From NCBI RefSeq assembly GCF_010015445.1, contig NC_053112.1:32023583-32087582 (forward strand): a DNA stretch of 64,000 bases, written 5' to 3'. The position numbers were made by a program, and so were the translations under genes. Each line of letters starts with the position of its first letter. Within the stretch, counting starts at the first letter, position 1. Shown one piece after another: positions 45,170-59,170 of this stretch. The notes under the pieces were generated by a model that was not told the origin of the DNA, did not search any database, and saw only the letters and a list, made by a program, of their open reading frames with translations. This stretch comes from Perca fluviatilis. Taxonomy: Eukaryota; Chordata; Actinopteri; Perciformes; Percidae.

Positions 45170-46345
45170 TTGAGACACAGGGATAAAAGAAGGAGGAAAA
45201 GATGGGGAGGAAAATAGTGAGATAAAAGATGATCTTGGTGGCTGTTCAAGAAATGTTTGAGAAAGCATTTAAGTGATCTGATATTTCTGCTGCCACAACA
45301 CTCTTGGCTACTTTGCGCTGAATCTCCAACTCAAGCCTTTTTTCATACATTTGCACCCCGCAATCCAAAGTGAGCAAAGCCATCTCCTTGTGACAGCAGC
45401 CCAGGCTTTTAAATGCATCCTAAGATATAAATAAACTTTGCTGAGCGGAAGCTGCAAATGCATTTATCCACCCCTCCAAAAAGAAAAAAGTATAAAGATG
45501 AATTCTCTTTCTGAGAGGAGAAAATAGAAATGTCATTAAATTCCTCTGAAATATAGATCACTTTTCACAGGAAGAGACACTTGGCACGCTGCAAGTCAAG
45601 TTTATTCATCTCAACTTGGGACTGAAATCATTTCATAAAGTTCTCTGTATGATTTTAGATTTAGATGCTGAACCTGTTACTACTGAGATTTAAGTAAATG
45701 TAAGACCTTAATATAAATATAAAATGCTTTCTATTTGGACCCATTTCTAATACAACAAAATTTAAATAAAACACAAACAAAAATTCAAATATTACAAATG
45801 ATTTACTTTTTATTAACATGTTACGCACGTCTCTATTTTAATTGTCAAAAATAGGCCTAAGAAGTAAAACAAATCTCAGCTTTTATAGCCACATCTTTTC
45901 TCAAATGCTGCAAATTGCTCAAATCAACCAGGAAAAAATATGAAAGAGAAATTATAAGAAGTGTAAAATGCTATAAAAGAATCAAACTTCGTCCATGTGT
46001 GTAGGCTTCAATGAACAGATGAGGAGTTCAAATTTTAGAAAGGCAAAAAAACCCCCCCAAAAAACAGTTGGTTCCTGACATGCATAAGATTGTCTGTGAT
46101 ATGACATGTTGTCTCAACCATGATTTGTTGCCACTCCCCAGAGAGCGGAGTTAAAAGACTCAGAGTGACTTGAGGAAGACATACACTTTAATCACGATAG
46201 CGAAGTTTCATGAAAATTTCAGCTCGAGATGCCGACATCTGCTTTCCATTATTAATCACTGTTGTCACCACAAAGAAGATCCTAGCAACATGATACACTT
46301 GACTTCTGAAGTTACTTACTTTTGACTGTAACACAGGTATTACTG

Positions 46346-46352
<7 letters not shown>
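45168..46352. other. AT-rich non-coding, no gene recognised
   Basis: Unique sequence; the block 45290-45600 is the least repetitive. Nothing is identified. Confidence 0.5.
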
Positions 46353-46405
<53 letters not shown>

Positions 46406-46415
46406 ACACACACAC
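46353..46415. repeat. (CA)n microsatellite, 63 bp
   Basis: A CA tract with one T interruption at 46401. Confidence 0.97.
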
Positions 46416-46840
46416 TTTCTTGCACGCACACACAAACAGAGAATCTTGGTTGATGAAGAGCATAACACACATGCACAAATACACCCACAATTAAGTGAAA
46501 GATACATAAAAACAGGCCATATTAAAAGAGTAAATTGGGCTGAGAGAGAGTGACAAGTTGGTGAGACAGGCACAATAAAAGAGAAAGAGATCAGCTGGCT
46601 TTTTGCATTCTCTTCTTCACTTAAACATCATGCTCCTCCCTGTACTTAAAAGGCCTTCCGTGTCTATTTTCCTATTCTATCTTATCAGTGGCATTTACCT
46701 CCTAACAAGAGTAATGATATCAGCAATATCAAAGTAGCACTTTTGTCATGTTGCATAAGAGTCCCTCCCCCTCTACCTGCTTACACACCTCTGATCAGCG
46801 ATTGTTTGCAGAGATACAGAGTGAAAGACAACTATTAATG
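46416..46840. other. Non-coding sequence upstream of TATA candidate
   Basis: Unique sequence with no gene. The GC rises towards 46760-46800. Confidence 0.45.
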
Positions 46841-46848
46841 TATAAAAG
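46841..46848 (+). promoter_or_regulatory. Candidate TATA box
   Basis: TATAAAAG sits in locally GC-richer unique DNA, with 'agagcgcagcctgtcgtcta' and 'cttggcagttg' where a start site would be expected about 30 bp on. An intron-acceptor-like tract follows at 46950-46979. The arrangement resembles a TATA-type promoter with a short 5' region, but the motif alone is weak evidence. Confidence 0.22.
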
Positions 46849-46979
46849 AGAGCGCAGCCTGTCGTCTACTTGGCAGTTGATCATTCTTAAGCAGCTCACC
46901 ACCTCCTAAGCACCTGCATCGCTTTTCATTCTGCCTTCTTCACTCTGTTTTTTTTTCTTTCTTTTTTACTTTGCTCAGG

Positions 46980-47069
46980 CTGTCTTTCACTCCTCTCTTC
47001 ATGTGGACTGGGTTATCCGATCAGACTGTGAAACAAGCCAGCGAAGGGACGCCTGACAGCGCCAATTAG
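46980..47069 (+). other. Exon-like segment with 22-codon ORF
   Basis: A very T-rich tract ending 'tttactttgctcag' gives a strong acceptor at 46979. An ATG at 47001 starts a 22-codon frame (MWTGLSDQTVKQASEGTPDS, then AN) that stops at 47069. The frame open from the acceptor itself gives 25 codons in another phase. This could be a short terminal exon or non-coding RNA, or chance. The start context is poor. Confidence 0.17.
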
Positions 47070-47813
47070 AGAGGACAGTACAGCGAGCCCTTTCTACATG
47101 CATTACTACAAAGAATTTAGATTAAAAAAGCGTGGACAAGCTTCACTGGCTATTTTGCAAACAAATGAGCTGCGGCGCTTGTTGTGAATGACAGATTTTC
47201 TTTGCACTTTGCTTTAGGAATTTATTGTGAAGATAATTCAAATTTAAACAAAAGTAGGCTACATGAAGTTATTGATGCAGGTACACAGATATGTAGTGTT
47301 ATAAAGACAAAAAAAAAGAAATAAAATAAACATGCAGAATAGTGGACAGTATTCTTTTCTCTGTTCATGCAGCCAAACTTCATTTATATTTTTTGAATTT
47401 TCAATTTCTTTTACTTGATCTCAAGTAGAGAAGAGAGCCACTACACTAAAACAAACTCAAAATAATTTAGATTTGTATGCAATATGTCAAACAATATACT
47501 CTTGCCTGACCTAAAATTACCCTTAAATAGAGATTTCTAAGGGACGAATGTGGCTACAGCTTTTACTAATGGAACAACTCTGCGATTGTTTAAAAAAAAC
47601 CCTGCTGTATGAAAGTGTAAAAACCCAAAAGTTTCATGAGTTTTCAGAGTCTCAGGGTGAAGTTATATCCCAGCTCTCTGCAGTTATATCTTAACCTGGT
47701 GATGAAGTATCATCACTTTACAGATGGCTGCTCATTTCAGCTCAAAGTGCCATGTTACATCACCACCAGATGGCGCTTTAGCCCTTCAGATCTCTCTTAC
47801 TCTATCATGCGCG
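47070..47813. other. Non-coding, no gene recognised
   Basis: The first 150 bases are unique with 'attttgcaaacaaatgagc' and look enhancer-like. The rest is AT-rich. Confidence 0.45.
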
Positions 47814-47827
47814 CACACACACACACA

Positions 47828-47923
<96 letters not shown>
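47814..47923. repeat. (CA)n microsatellite, 110 bp
   Basis: A CA tract with one G interruption near 47828. Confidence 0.98.
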
Positions 47924-47924
<1 letters not shown>

Positions 47925-50900
47925 CCTGTATGGATGTATGAATGAATAGATTAGGCCCCATGTAAACAGGCTGCATCTGGAATAACATTAGATTTATATG
48001 AGAAATTCTGGCATGATGTTACTGGACCGTCAATTCATTTATTTATAAGAATGCCTGTATGTTGCTAATGAATGCATATTACAATTATTAGTATTCTGTC
48101 AAATATTTACCATTATAGTTTATTTATTGGGTTTCGCTGCATAGATATGTTTGGTGTAAAATGATGTATACTTCTGCTTTAATGCTTTCTGTGCAGCAAC
48201 ATTAACAAATTATATTCTTAGCCTTCATGAATATTATAACATCAGCTTATTTTTTAAGATTATTTGGTACAGGTGTAATTAATAAATGATCTAAGAATGG
48301 TTATGAAATTGAATTCCATAGTATTTCTTTTTATGGTGGAGTGTACAGATGCATTCATAACAAGAAAGGTATATATGAGAGCACACACACATAAACACAC
48401 ACAGCAACATCTCCTTTGCAGCTTTTCATGACAGCACATTAGACTACAGCAAACTGAGATGCAGTGCAGCGAGAGTACAAAGTACGCTGAAGCAGTTAGG
48501 TTCAAGGAAACAATATAAGATCGATATTCACGCCTCTCTCTGTTTCTCCGAGGTGTGCGGGGCCCCCGAATGCCCGGCGGTGCTGCTCTTCTAACACAGG
48601 CTTCATTACCACACTGCAACACGGGCTCTGTAATCAGATACAATAAGAGAGCGAATGAAGTGAGACAACAAGGAGAAACACTGGGGACGGCCACTGAAAG
48701 GCAAGGCTGATCCTTCTCAACGTCCACACACACAGAGAACTAAGTTTTATCTTACTCAAAATTATGTCAGAGCATTTGGGCTCACATGGAGAAAAAAATA
48801 CCACACACATGCAGGAACAGACATACAAAGAAAACACATTACTATAATGCCTAATAAGAAAAAGGTGACTCAAAAAAGATAAAAAAAAAAAAGTGGATAA
48901 AAAGGGTTTTCTTGTGTAAGAACTGATTGCAGTTTGTGCTTCAGCATTGCAACACTGACTGGCTGACTGAAGGATTGATGGTTGTGGGAAAGTCCTGCCT
49001 CAGCCCTTCACGCTCCCTTGCTCATCGCTCAGCCACCCAGGGAGCCGTGTCCTTCATGGGACCTCCACCTCACACTGCCCTGATAGCGCCTCTCTACCTT
49101 TCTTCCTCCCCACGCTTCCACCTCTGCATTTGCGCAGGGAAAGGGACCGGCCTTGCTAATTGGTGATCAGGGGACGGGTGTCGCGACAGGGGGTGGCCTC
49201 TTGATGATGGGGGGCCAAAAGGTTGGGGTAAATGTGAGGGAAGCAGGCCGTTGCTGAAAGGTTGAAGCTGAATGTGAATGATAAGTCGAAAAGAGGAGGT
49301 TTAGACCCAACGCTCACGGCACAACACACTCACGCATGATTTCACATGGGTGCACACACCTTTAGATGGCTGCAGACTTTGAATGATACTGGGTAATTCA
49401 CATGTTCAGTTGATGTTTTTACAGGCTCGATCCTGACGTTGATTGATGTACGATGGCTAATTGCTGCAGTCTTTGAGAATAACTGATCAAAAACATAAAT
49501 ACTATATCTGACCCCACTGCACCTCCTTGGGCATTTAGTTTGCCTTTGCCTGTACTGCAGGTAGAATAAACATTTCAATAGCGGAGGACAGCAGAGCAAT
49601 GAAAACCCTCCTGTGTCCACTCTCCAAATGAACAAACAGCTATGTTGCTGCTGGAGCTGAACAGAGGCATCGAGCCGTGTGACCAGTCCCCTGCCCTTTC
49701 CCTGTTGCCTTGGCTTGCTGTAAACAGACTGAGAGGCAGGGAGGTCGAGGCAAGCTGCCTGGGAGCCCGGGCTCCACCGAGGCACGCTAATTACAACAAT
49801 AATGGAGCCTGATCACAGGTCCACGCAGGCCATGCCTCCCAGTAAACTACCTCTGTATAACAGCTACCGATGTTGCTTTTTCCTGTTGTTTTAGATTAGC
49901 ACGTAGCTGTTCTCTGTACCCCACTAGGGGGATGCCTGGGCTGGTTAGAGCATGTTAAGAAAGGCCCCCAGCTCTGGATCAGGCAGCAGGCTCTGGCCTA
50001 GCATAGTTAGGCCTAATGAGCAGGCGTTAGCGTAAACACGCGTTAATGCTGTGGGGAAACAGGCAGGGTCGGGTCAGGGAAGTGATGTTACCAGTAGGGT
50101 GGCTAGCACACCAGAGCTGGGATCCTGATTAGTGCTCATAAATAATGCAGCAGGCGAAGGCTGGATGGAGAACGGGATTGGCTACAGCGGAGTGAAGCTG
50201 CATAACGATGACAGGGAATCTGTGTGAGGTCGCAGTGAGTCAGACTCTGCTGGTAAAGCTTGTGATTCAGCCACCAGAACCGTGCCAGCTGTAAAAGAAG
50301 TCCTCGTTTACTTTGTGTAATCGTTGAGATTGTGCTACGTTTTCTTTATTTTATTTTTTTAATGGTATTAACCTTACGTGCAAGCCTGTTCGCCTAGATG
50401 ACATAAGTCACCGCAGAGCTGATCATTAACCCTTCTGTGGCAGGGATGTGGAGTGTAATGTGGAGGACACGCCTGCAGGCTACAGCCAGTAGGGCTTCAC
50501 ACTTGCCTATGTGTCAGTTTGAGAGGCAGTAAGGGACAGAAGTCAGAGGTCAAACCCATTACGGAGGATTGAGAGAGAGTTTCTGTTTGAGGGTGACATG
50601 TCATATGTTGCTATGGGAACGTGGGGTATGAACTCTGCCCTCTGTGAACTTCAGCTGAGACCAGGGGAGCGAGTGAGACTCACAAGTCCATTAAACCGCT
50701 GAATCAATCGGGATACAAGGAGGAGTTGAAATGGAGACTGAACTGGCTCAAAAATGATAGAATTAATACAAAAATAAATAAAAATACTTCCTTATTATGT
50801 TATGGTGTCCAACAACACACATGTATCCCCAAACACTGGGATTCAGGGCAAATGTTTGGCACAATCACAAAATCATCTTCAATGTGGTATAGAAGTTTGT

Positions 50901-51252
50901 GACATTTCTATTATTTACATTGCTGCTAATTTATTTCAACATTACAGCTATAATGTGTAACATTTCCGCATTAAAATATCTAAAAAGTACTAGACGTGAC
51001 TAGACGTAAATGTTCAAAGCCATAGAAATCTGTAATTTAGTTCACGACAAAATGTTTGAATGTTACAATAGTGTTATGCATATGATTATGCTACACTATC
51101 CTGAAATCATACATTTGTTGCCATCCTTTTATCCTGTGAATTGCTGTGGAATGTGTCACCCAAGTGTTAATGTATACCCAAACACTGTGTATATTTTTGT
51201 TGAAAAAGCACTACCTGCTACCATATTGTGGTGAAATGTAAAATTGGTAAAA
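47924..51252. other. Non-coding; candidate conserved element at 49780-50300
   Basis: No repeat or gene is recognised over 3.3 kb. The block 49780-50300 is GC-balanced and unique, with TAAT cores ('gctaattacaac', 'aggcctaatgagcagg') and no simple repeats, the best conserved-element candidate by appearance. Open frames at 48260-48733 and 49342-49785 (minus) show no domain. Confidence 0.35.
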
Positions 51253-51422
51253 ATGTTTAGGCTTTATTTGTATAGGACAGCTGAAGACATGCAAGGGGAG
51301 AGAGACGGGGATTGACATGCAGCAAAGGGCCGCAGGTCGGAGTCGAACCCGCGGATGCTGCGTCGAGGGGAAAACTTCTATATATGGGCGCGCGCTCTAC
51401 CAGGTGAGCTGCCTAGGCGCCC
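51253..51422 (-). mobile_element. tRNA-derived SINE, copy 1
   Basis: On the minus strand it starts 'gggcgcctaggcagctcacc' (A-box region), has a strong B box 'gggttcgactcc', then 'ctgcggccctttgctgcatg' and a pyrimidine-rich body ending in 'aaataaagcctaaacatttt'. The same unit is at 57561-57749 on the plus strand. The long A-to-B spacing excludes a real tRNA. Confidence 0.88.
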
Positions 51423-53844
<2,422 letters not shown>

Positions 53845-53940
53845 AAGGTAAGGTAACGGACATCCGACCGAAAAGAAGGCCATCAGGCGGAATTTCCTGA
53901 GGAAACGGAGCAATCCCGGAAGTGGTATGTCGTAAATATG
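53845..53940 (+). mobile_element. Family C transposon, right-end fragment
   Basis: 'ggtaacggacatccgaccg' and 'agcaatcccggaagtgg' match the right part of the copy at 29714-29970. About 95 bp remain, preceded by an A14 run. Confidence 0.65.
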
Positions 53941-54009
53941 GAATTCCTTTTTATTAACCACAACCACAATCTTTACTAAAACTTAACCAAATGTTATAGT
54001 TGCCATACC

Positions 54010-54463
54010 TTAAAGGAGAACTCCAGGCAATTTTTATGTTAATCTTGATCGCTATACGTATGTGAGTACTGTCAATAGCAAAAAAAAAAAAAACGAGCCG
54101 AATCGGTGCTAGCAACAAGGAGCTGCTGCAGCTAATGCCAAGAGCTCACTTTGCCAGCTAGCAGCTAGCGGGGTGTGCTAGCGGCAGGATGTCTGAGTTG
54201 AAAACACATCTTGTTGTCAGGTAAGAGCCCCGTTCATGTTGCACAGACATTTTAATTGCATTTTGTGTCTGTTAAGAGGCACAAAGGCACTATTTATCTT
54301 ATGCCCCCATAATTGCCGTTTTAGCAAAGTGAGCTCTGGGCATTAGCTGCAGCAGCTCTGTGTTCCTAGCACCGATTCGGCTTGTGTTTTTTTGCTATTG
54401 ACAGTACTCACATACGTATAGCGATCAAGATTAACATAAAAATTGCCCGGAGTTCTCCTTTAA
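54010..54463. mobile_element. TTAA-flanked MITE with long inverted arms
   Basis: The element 54014-54459 is bounded by TTAA (54010-54013 and 54460-54463). The left arm (54014-54154) and right arm (54324-54459) are near-perfect inverted repeats. Both begin AGGAGAACTCC and continue through 'ttatgttaatcttgatcgct', 'gagtactgtcaatagc', 'gccgaatcggtgctag' and 'gctgctgcagctaatgcc', with differences mainly in an A-run. The unique loop is about 170 bp and does not code. TTAA flanks suggest piggyBac-type mobilisation. A transcript would fold into a long hairpin. Confidence 0.9.
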
Positions 54464-55690
54464 CTAAAGTTTATTTGTCACAACAATGCTTCCTCTCCAA
54501 TCTTAACAATACCATAGTTGACATGCACAGACATTGTAGAAAGCAAGCTATTTTTAAATTAATTAAATTGTCATTCTTGGCTGATGATAAGGTTGGGATG
54601 GGATATAAAAGATAGAAGCGCACATTTTCCATAATGTGGACACTATTTGATCATGAGTTCAGTATTACCGCATTAAACAACATTGTTTCTTCTTTATTAA
54701 AACAATGTAACAAAATGAATCCTCCCAGCTCGCAATTTGCTTGGGGTTGAGCTCTGGCCTGCATCGTTCTCACCCTTGGTTCCTGTCATCTCTCTACTGT
54801 CGCTATCTAATAAAGGCATACTTTTTTTGGGAAACTCATTACACATTTGCACATTTAGAAGGAAACATCAACAATATTCCTAGTAGATCTGACGTAAATT
54901 CCAGGTTTTATCCTATGCACTGTACTAACAGATTAGAGTGTACTTTGTACCCAAACCTAGATGGAGGTTGGTCTGAGTTATGATACAATGATAAAGCCAG
55001 TGTAAGGTATGTACAGAGCCCAGTATAGAGGCAGAGTGATCTCTGAGTCATGTCCCATTTGTGGAGGTTGATGGATTTCCCCTTTGCTCGGCTCCCTCAG
55101 CTCAGTGGGGAGAAGGCAGGGCTGATAAGGTGATTTATCTGCACCTTTCCACCTCCTGTAATGGATGGCACATCCACCTTTCCCTGAAACTTCATCATCT
55201 CACAGCTGCACCCCCTTCTCTCACGAAGAAGTGTGAATGAAACAGACATGCTACAAGAAAATAAAATGAAAACAGACTATCCAGATAGTGACTTCTTTTC
55301 CACACTTTCTCATTAAGGTTAGAAGAGTGTGGGAACATGACACTTAGCACACTCAAGCTACTAAATTACTCTCCAAAGTCAAGCAGAACCAAAATATTGG
55401 ATAGGTCTTGGCTTCAGTTCATGCTATCGGTGCTTTGATTGATTCTTTAATTCCTTCATCTGGCCTCAGTCCTTTGGGCTCTTGTGCTGCATTTTCATTA
55501 TAGCTACCATGGCTGGTGAGTTTTATTACAACTAAACCACAAAGTAGGCTGTCTGTCAGTGCCTATCCAAACAACTCACATGACTTGTGTGTTTTCTGAT
55601 CTGCCACATGATTTACATGAAATCTATATATCTTGCTATGAAGCTATGAGCAGGCGACAGAGCTACACAGAAGTGGATTTAGCTGTGTTG
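54464..55690. other. Non-coding, no gene recognised
   Basis: Unique sequence; open frames near 54741-54983 have no domain or splice support. Confidence 0.5.
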
Positions 55691-55960
55691 TGAAGCAGGG
55701 GTTCCAAAACATTATGACCTGTGGCTAAAAATGAGTTCCCTCGTCACAGGTTTTCATATGTCTACAGGTGTTAAACCTAGTCAGGTTGTTTTATTTGACT
55801 ACATTTTTGGGGCTTGAAGATGTAAAATGATCCAGTGATTCACAGGCAAAAAGCAAAGGTTAGATTTAGTTTAAAGGCTTTTCTTCCTGTTTATCATTTT
55901 GGGAGAAGTGGATAACAAAGCATGAGTGGTTTGAGAAGTTTCTCTGACATTTAATACATT
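55691..55960 (+). repeat. Possible diverged hAT-like fragment
   Basis: 'agcaggggttccaaaac' at its left resembles the 'AGCAGTGGTTCCCAAC' end of a teleost hAT family also seen at 62858. The following 'ccagtgattcacagg' fits that family as I recall it. It is weak and diverged. Confidence 0.3.
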
Positions 55961-57326
55961 TTCACACTTTTCCAACCAGTTTTGGGTTGCGATAACACCT
56001 GCTGGTCCAATATTACTAAACTGGCATTTAATGCAAATAAGCAAGCTACAAACTCTCCAGAGCCACCTTTAAAGCCTACAGGTGGTGAGTATTTGATCCC
56101 TAAAGGTGTATTTTCATTAGAGTATTCTTAAAGCGACTAAAAGTACTTCAGTTTAATGAAAGATGGTGGTCATGGTTATAGTCAGGGAGAAACCTTGTTC
56201 GACATAAACTTTGGTGTCTGCAAGTGTCAAAATAATGCGCTTTGTACATACATCCATCCACTCTGACCTCCTGTAACTGTCACTGTGACAGTACAACAGC
56301 TTCATCCTTTATGCTACTTACTAAATGCTTTTTTTCAATAAAAGACCACTCCTGCCATTTTTCTGGAGAGCAGTAGTTATTCAGATTTAGCTTGTCAGCT
56401 AAATGTGTTGAATTAAGCGTTAGAACAAATGACCTATGCTGTAAAGTTTTCTGATTAGGAAAATGCAAACATATCTCCAGTATGTTTAATGTATAACTCT
56501 AAACTGTAAAATAACATTAAAGTTCCCCTTCTGAGCATTTGCCTTTAAAATCAATCTGGCATCTCCACAGGGATAAAGCCAAGGATTCCCTGCTGATCTA
56601 TCTAACCTACTAACTAAAGAAGCCATTCAGATGAGTTGGAAAACTCTTTCAACTCTAAAACAACTTTTTTAAATTATTAAAAAACCTTATTAAAACAATT
56701 ATTAAACAATTATTATTGTGTTGACTTGACCTGTTAAATAATTCTACAGTGGGTGTTATGCACCTGCACTTTCAAAAGGGCACTAAGTAACCAACTTTGC
56801 TGTTAATTGCTTTGTGATGTTATAAAAAAATTGTCTTCTAAAAGCTCACACATGCTAATTGGCTCGGGTAACATGATTTACCACCATTGTGATCAATTCA
56901 TTTTGATTTAGTTAAGTTCTTTTTCATGTAATGTTTTGGGATATTTTATCCTTGCCCTGTCTACACACAACAATATATTACTCGAAGGATCTAACATTTA
57001 ACAAATACAATCCAATGGCACTGCTCGAGCCAGTGATGGTATCATTCTGAGGATCCTTTGTATCTGAAGCTGTATTTGTATTCTCCTCTGAAAACAGCTC
57101 CCCAGGTTTCCTTACACATAATTATCATTTTTACACCACAGAGAGGACATCAATTAACCTTGGTGGTCAGCAATAGAAACACAGCAGCGTGCCGCTGGTT
57201 TCTGCTTCAGCGCCTCAGGCCGCCGGCTGACTCACCTATGTTTTAAAGTAGCGAGGAAAGAGGGCGGAGGGAAGGTGAGGAGGAGGAGGGAGACAATCAA
57301 TAGCAGATCAAAGTGTTTTAGCTTAC
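55961..57326. other. Non-coding, no gene recognised
   Basis: AT-rich to about 57000, then GC-richer purine-rich DNA before the exon-like segment at 57327. 'catag|gtgagt' on the minus strand at 57231 is a good donor but has no upstream acceptor in range. Confidence 0.45.
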
Positions 57327-57449
57327 CTTGGGCTGCAGCGAGAGAGAGGCATTGTAATCTGCAAAGACACTGTTTACTCGCCAAGGCTTCCCAAGGCGGA
57401 GGAGAGGACTCCAGGCGCTGGGTAGGCTAGTTGTGGTTCTTTCAACAAC
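57327..57449 (-). CDS. Candidate internal exon, 123 nt, unidentified
   Basis: On the minus strand a long T/C tract ('ttttttctttttcccctctg' then 'taatttcag') leads into 123 bases, followed by the near-perfect donor 'cccaag|gtaagc'. One frame is open: 41 codons in phase 0 at both ends, beginning VVERTTTSLPSAWSPLLRLG and continuing KPWRVNSVFADYNASLSLQP, then K. It contains one N-glycosylation-type sequon (N-A-S). The other two frames have stops. GC is higher than in the flanks. I know no matching family. Phase agrees with 34986-35069 downstream and with 60167-60264 upstream. It is the strongest coding candidate in the window but unproven. Confidence 0.42.
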
Positions 57450-57560
57450 CTGAAATTACAGAGGGGAAAAAGAAAAAAATGATGTAAAACAATGAGCCGG
57501 TTTAGGCCATGGCCTTTCACAGAACAGTTTAGCGTTCTCTACATTTAAAAAAATTAATTT

Positions 57561-57749
57561 GGGCGCCCAGATAGCTCAGTTGGTAGAGTGGGCGCCCATT
57601 TATAGAGGTTTACTCCTCGACGCCGCGGGCCCGGGTTCCACTCTTACCTGCGGCCCTTTGCTGCATGTCATTCCCCCTCTCTCTCCCCTTTCATTTCTTC
57701 GGCTGTCCTGTCAATTAAGGCCTAAAAATGCCCAAAAAATAAAAAAAAT
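57561..57749 (+). mobile_element. tRNA-derived SINE, copy 2, with 9-bp TSD
   Basis: It starts 'gggcgcccagatagctcagt' (A box 'tagctcagttgg'), has a degenerate B box 'gggttccactct', then 'ctgcggccctttgctgcatg', and ends 'ggcctaaaaatgccc' plus an A-rich tail. AATTAATTT flanks it at 57552-57560 and 57750-57758, the target-site duplication. It belongs to the same family as 51253-51422. Confidence 0.93.
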
Positions 57750-57867
57750 AATTAATTTAACATGTTAACTTGATTATAATGTAGATTTTAACAGGTACTT
57801 CTTAATTCAAAATGCTATACTTTATCCATCTGAAAAGCTGCTGCTACCTGGAATTGACCTTTCAATT

Positions 57868-58228
57868 GAGTGTACAGCCATGCTAGCAGCTCTGTGAGGC
57901 TGCACAACACAGCTTTAAGCAAATACTATATTGATAACATGCTGATGTTAAGAATGTATAATGTTCCATACTTAGTAATTTTTTGTTTAGTGTGTTGGCA
58001 TGCTAACATTTCCTATATAAGGATTTAACATGAAGTGTTAGACAAAAAAAAATTGTTGACCTCATGGTTGCGCTAAATTAAAAGTCACAGGATCACCAAA
58101 CTGATAACAACTCATCCTGAGGGACATTCAGATTTCATGGCAATACATCCAATCCCACATCATTGAGTCTCTAGAGGTAAAGGGGATCCACAAAGTCATA
58201 GGATTCATCCTCTGGGAACCATGAATGT
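57868..58228 (+). repeat. Dispersed teleost repeat (family D)
   Basis: Phrases such as 'tgtacagccatgctagcagc', 'ggatcaccaaactgata', 'catcctgagggacattcag' and 'tttcatggcaatacatccaa' match a repeat I recognise from many percomorph sequences. The copy is shortened internally and stops where the next repeat starts. Confidence 0.7.
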
Positions 58229-59090
58229 CTGTTAGTGTTCATTTTGTCACCTATTTTTAATTTAGTCTTAATCTTAGTCTTGTGCCAAATGTCCTTGTTA
58301 GTTTTAGTCATATTTAGTCATTCACATATCTTTTTTTGTTAGTCAAGTTTTAGTCGACTAAAAGTCTCATCATTTTAGTCTAGTTTTAGTCAAAAGAGAA
58401 CTCAGTATATCTTAGTCAAGTTTTAGTCAAAACATTTTAGTCTTTTTTTAAATAAATTATTTCTGAGATTATTTCTGATAACCATTTCAGTCAAATAGTT
58501 ATATAAAAATAAATTATATAATGTTATATAAATATCGAGCCTCTTCCTTATTTCACCAGTAAATTCCTGTTAAACGACAAAACAACCACTGCATGGGAAA
58601 AGGATATTTTACAATAACTTTGAATGCAGCACGAAGCTGGCGAGGCATATTTCAAGTGAACGCAACATATGTGTTGTTTTTCAGACAACGGCAGCTACAG
58701 ACTGTCGTATGTCTCGGTGTTGGAATCCTCTACAATGAAATACAGACAAACGTTTAGCTGTCAGCATTTTAAACGTGTTTACTCCAGCTGCTAGCTAACG
58801 GTAGGCTAACATTACCTGCTGCCAAGTGTAGTATTAGCTAGCGTCCCGTGCAGCGATGTTTTGGTTGCCTCTAATGTCCGTTAATGAGCATCAGAGAGAA
58901 GCGCAGGCATTAAGTGGCACCGGTCGTTAAGGCACCTGTCGGTGCCGTAGCACCGGGTCTCGGTACCCAACCCTAGAGCTGAATATTCTATCTCATGATG
59001 AAAAAGTAGAGGCGATTGTAGACAAAAATGAAGAGAGATTTTATCTTAGTTTTAATTGTATGCAAAACATTTTAGTCTCGTCTTTTTCTG
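58229..59090 (+). mobile_element. hAT-like repeat with AGTTTTAGTC motifs, interrupted
   Basis: From 'tagtgttcattttgtcacc' the sequence is dense in 'agttttagtc' and 'attttagtc' units to about 58450. The related 'ttatcttagttttaattg' and 'cattttagtctcgtc' reappear at 59040-59080. The gap between holds an unrelated element (58600-58976). I recall the family as non-autonomous hAT. Confidence 0.6.
58600..58976 (-). mobile_element. Nested element ending in CTAGGGTTGGGTACCGAG
   Basis: Read on the minus strand from 58976 it begins 'ctagggttgggtaccgagac' and continues with paired 'ggtgctacggcacc' and 'ggtgccttaacgaccggtgc' words. This terminus is familiar from teleost DNA transposons. It lies inside the AGTTTTAGTC repeat, so it inserted later. 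The left limit is approximate. Confidence 0.5.
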
Positions 59091-59094
59091 GCTC

Positions 59095-59170
59095 CTGTCT
59101 AAAAAGGTAGGTTTTTTCATGATTTTTAAAACCTGTCTAAAAAGGTAGGTTTTTTAATGATTTTTAAAAC
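59095..59170 (+). repeat. 38-bp tandem duplication
   Basis: 'ctgtctaaaaaggtaggt' plus 'tttttcatgatttttaaaac' is repeated immediately with one substitution (cat/aat). Confidence 0.93.

Noticed and set aside
48260..48733. 157-codon minus-strand open frame
   Set aside because: No recognisable domain, no start or splice context, and low-complexity Cys/Val segments from CA-type sequence.
49342..49785. 147-codon minus-strand open frame
   Set aside because: Composition is unremarkable and no domain or splice support is visible; frames this long occur by chance in GC-richer DNA.
57561..57660. A tRNA gene
   Set aside because: A- and B-box-like words are present, but their spacing is too long, no cloverleaf forms, and the sequence continues as a SINE with A-tail and TSD.
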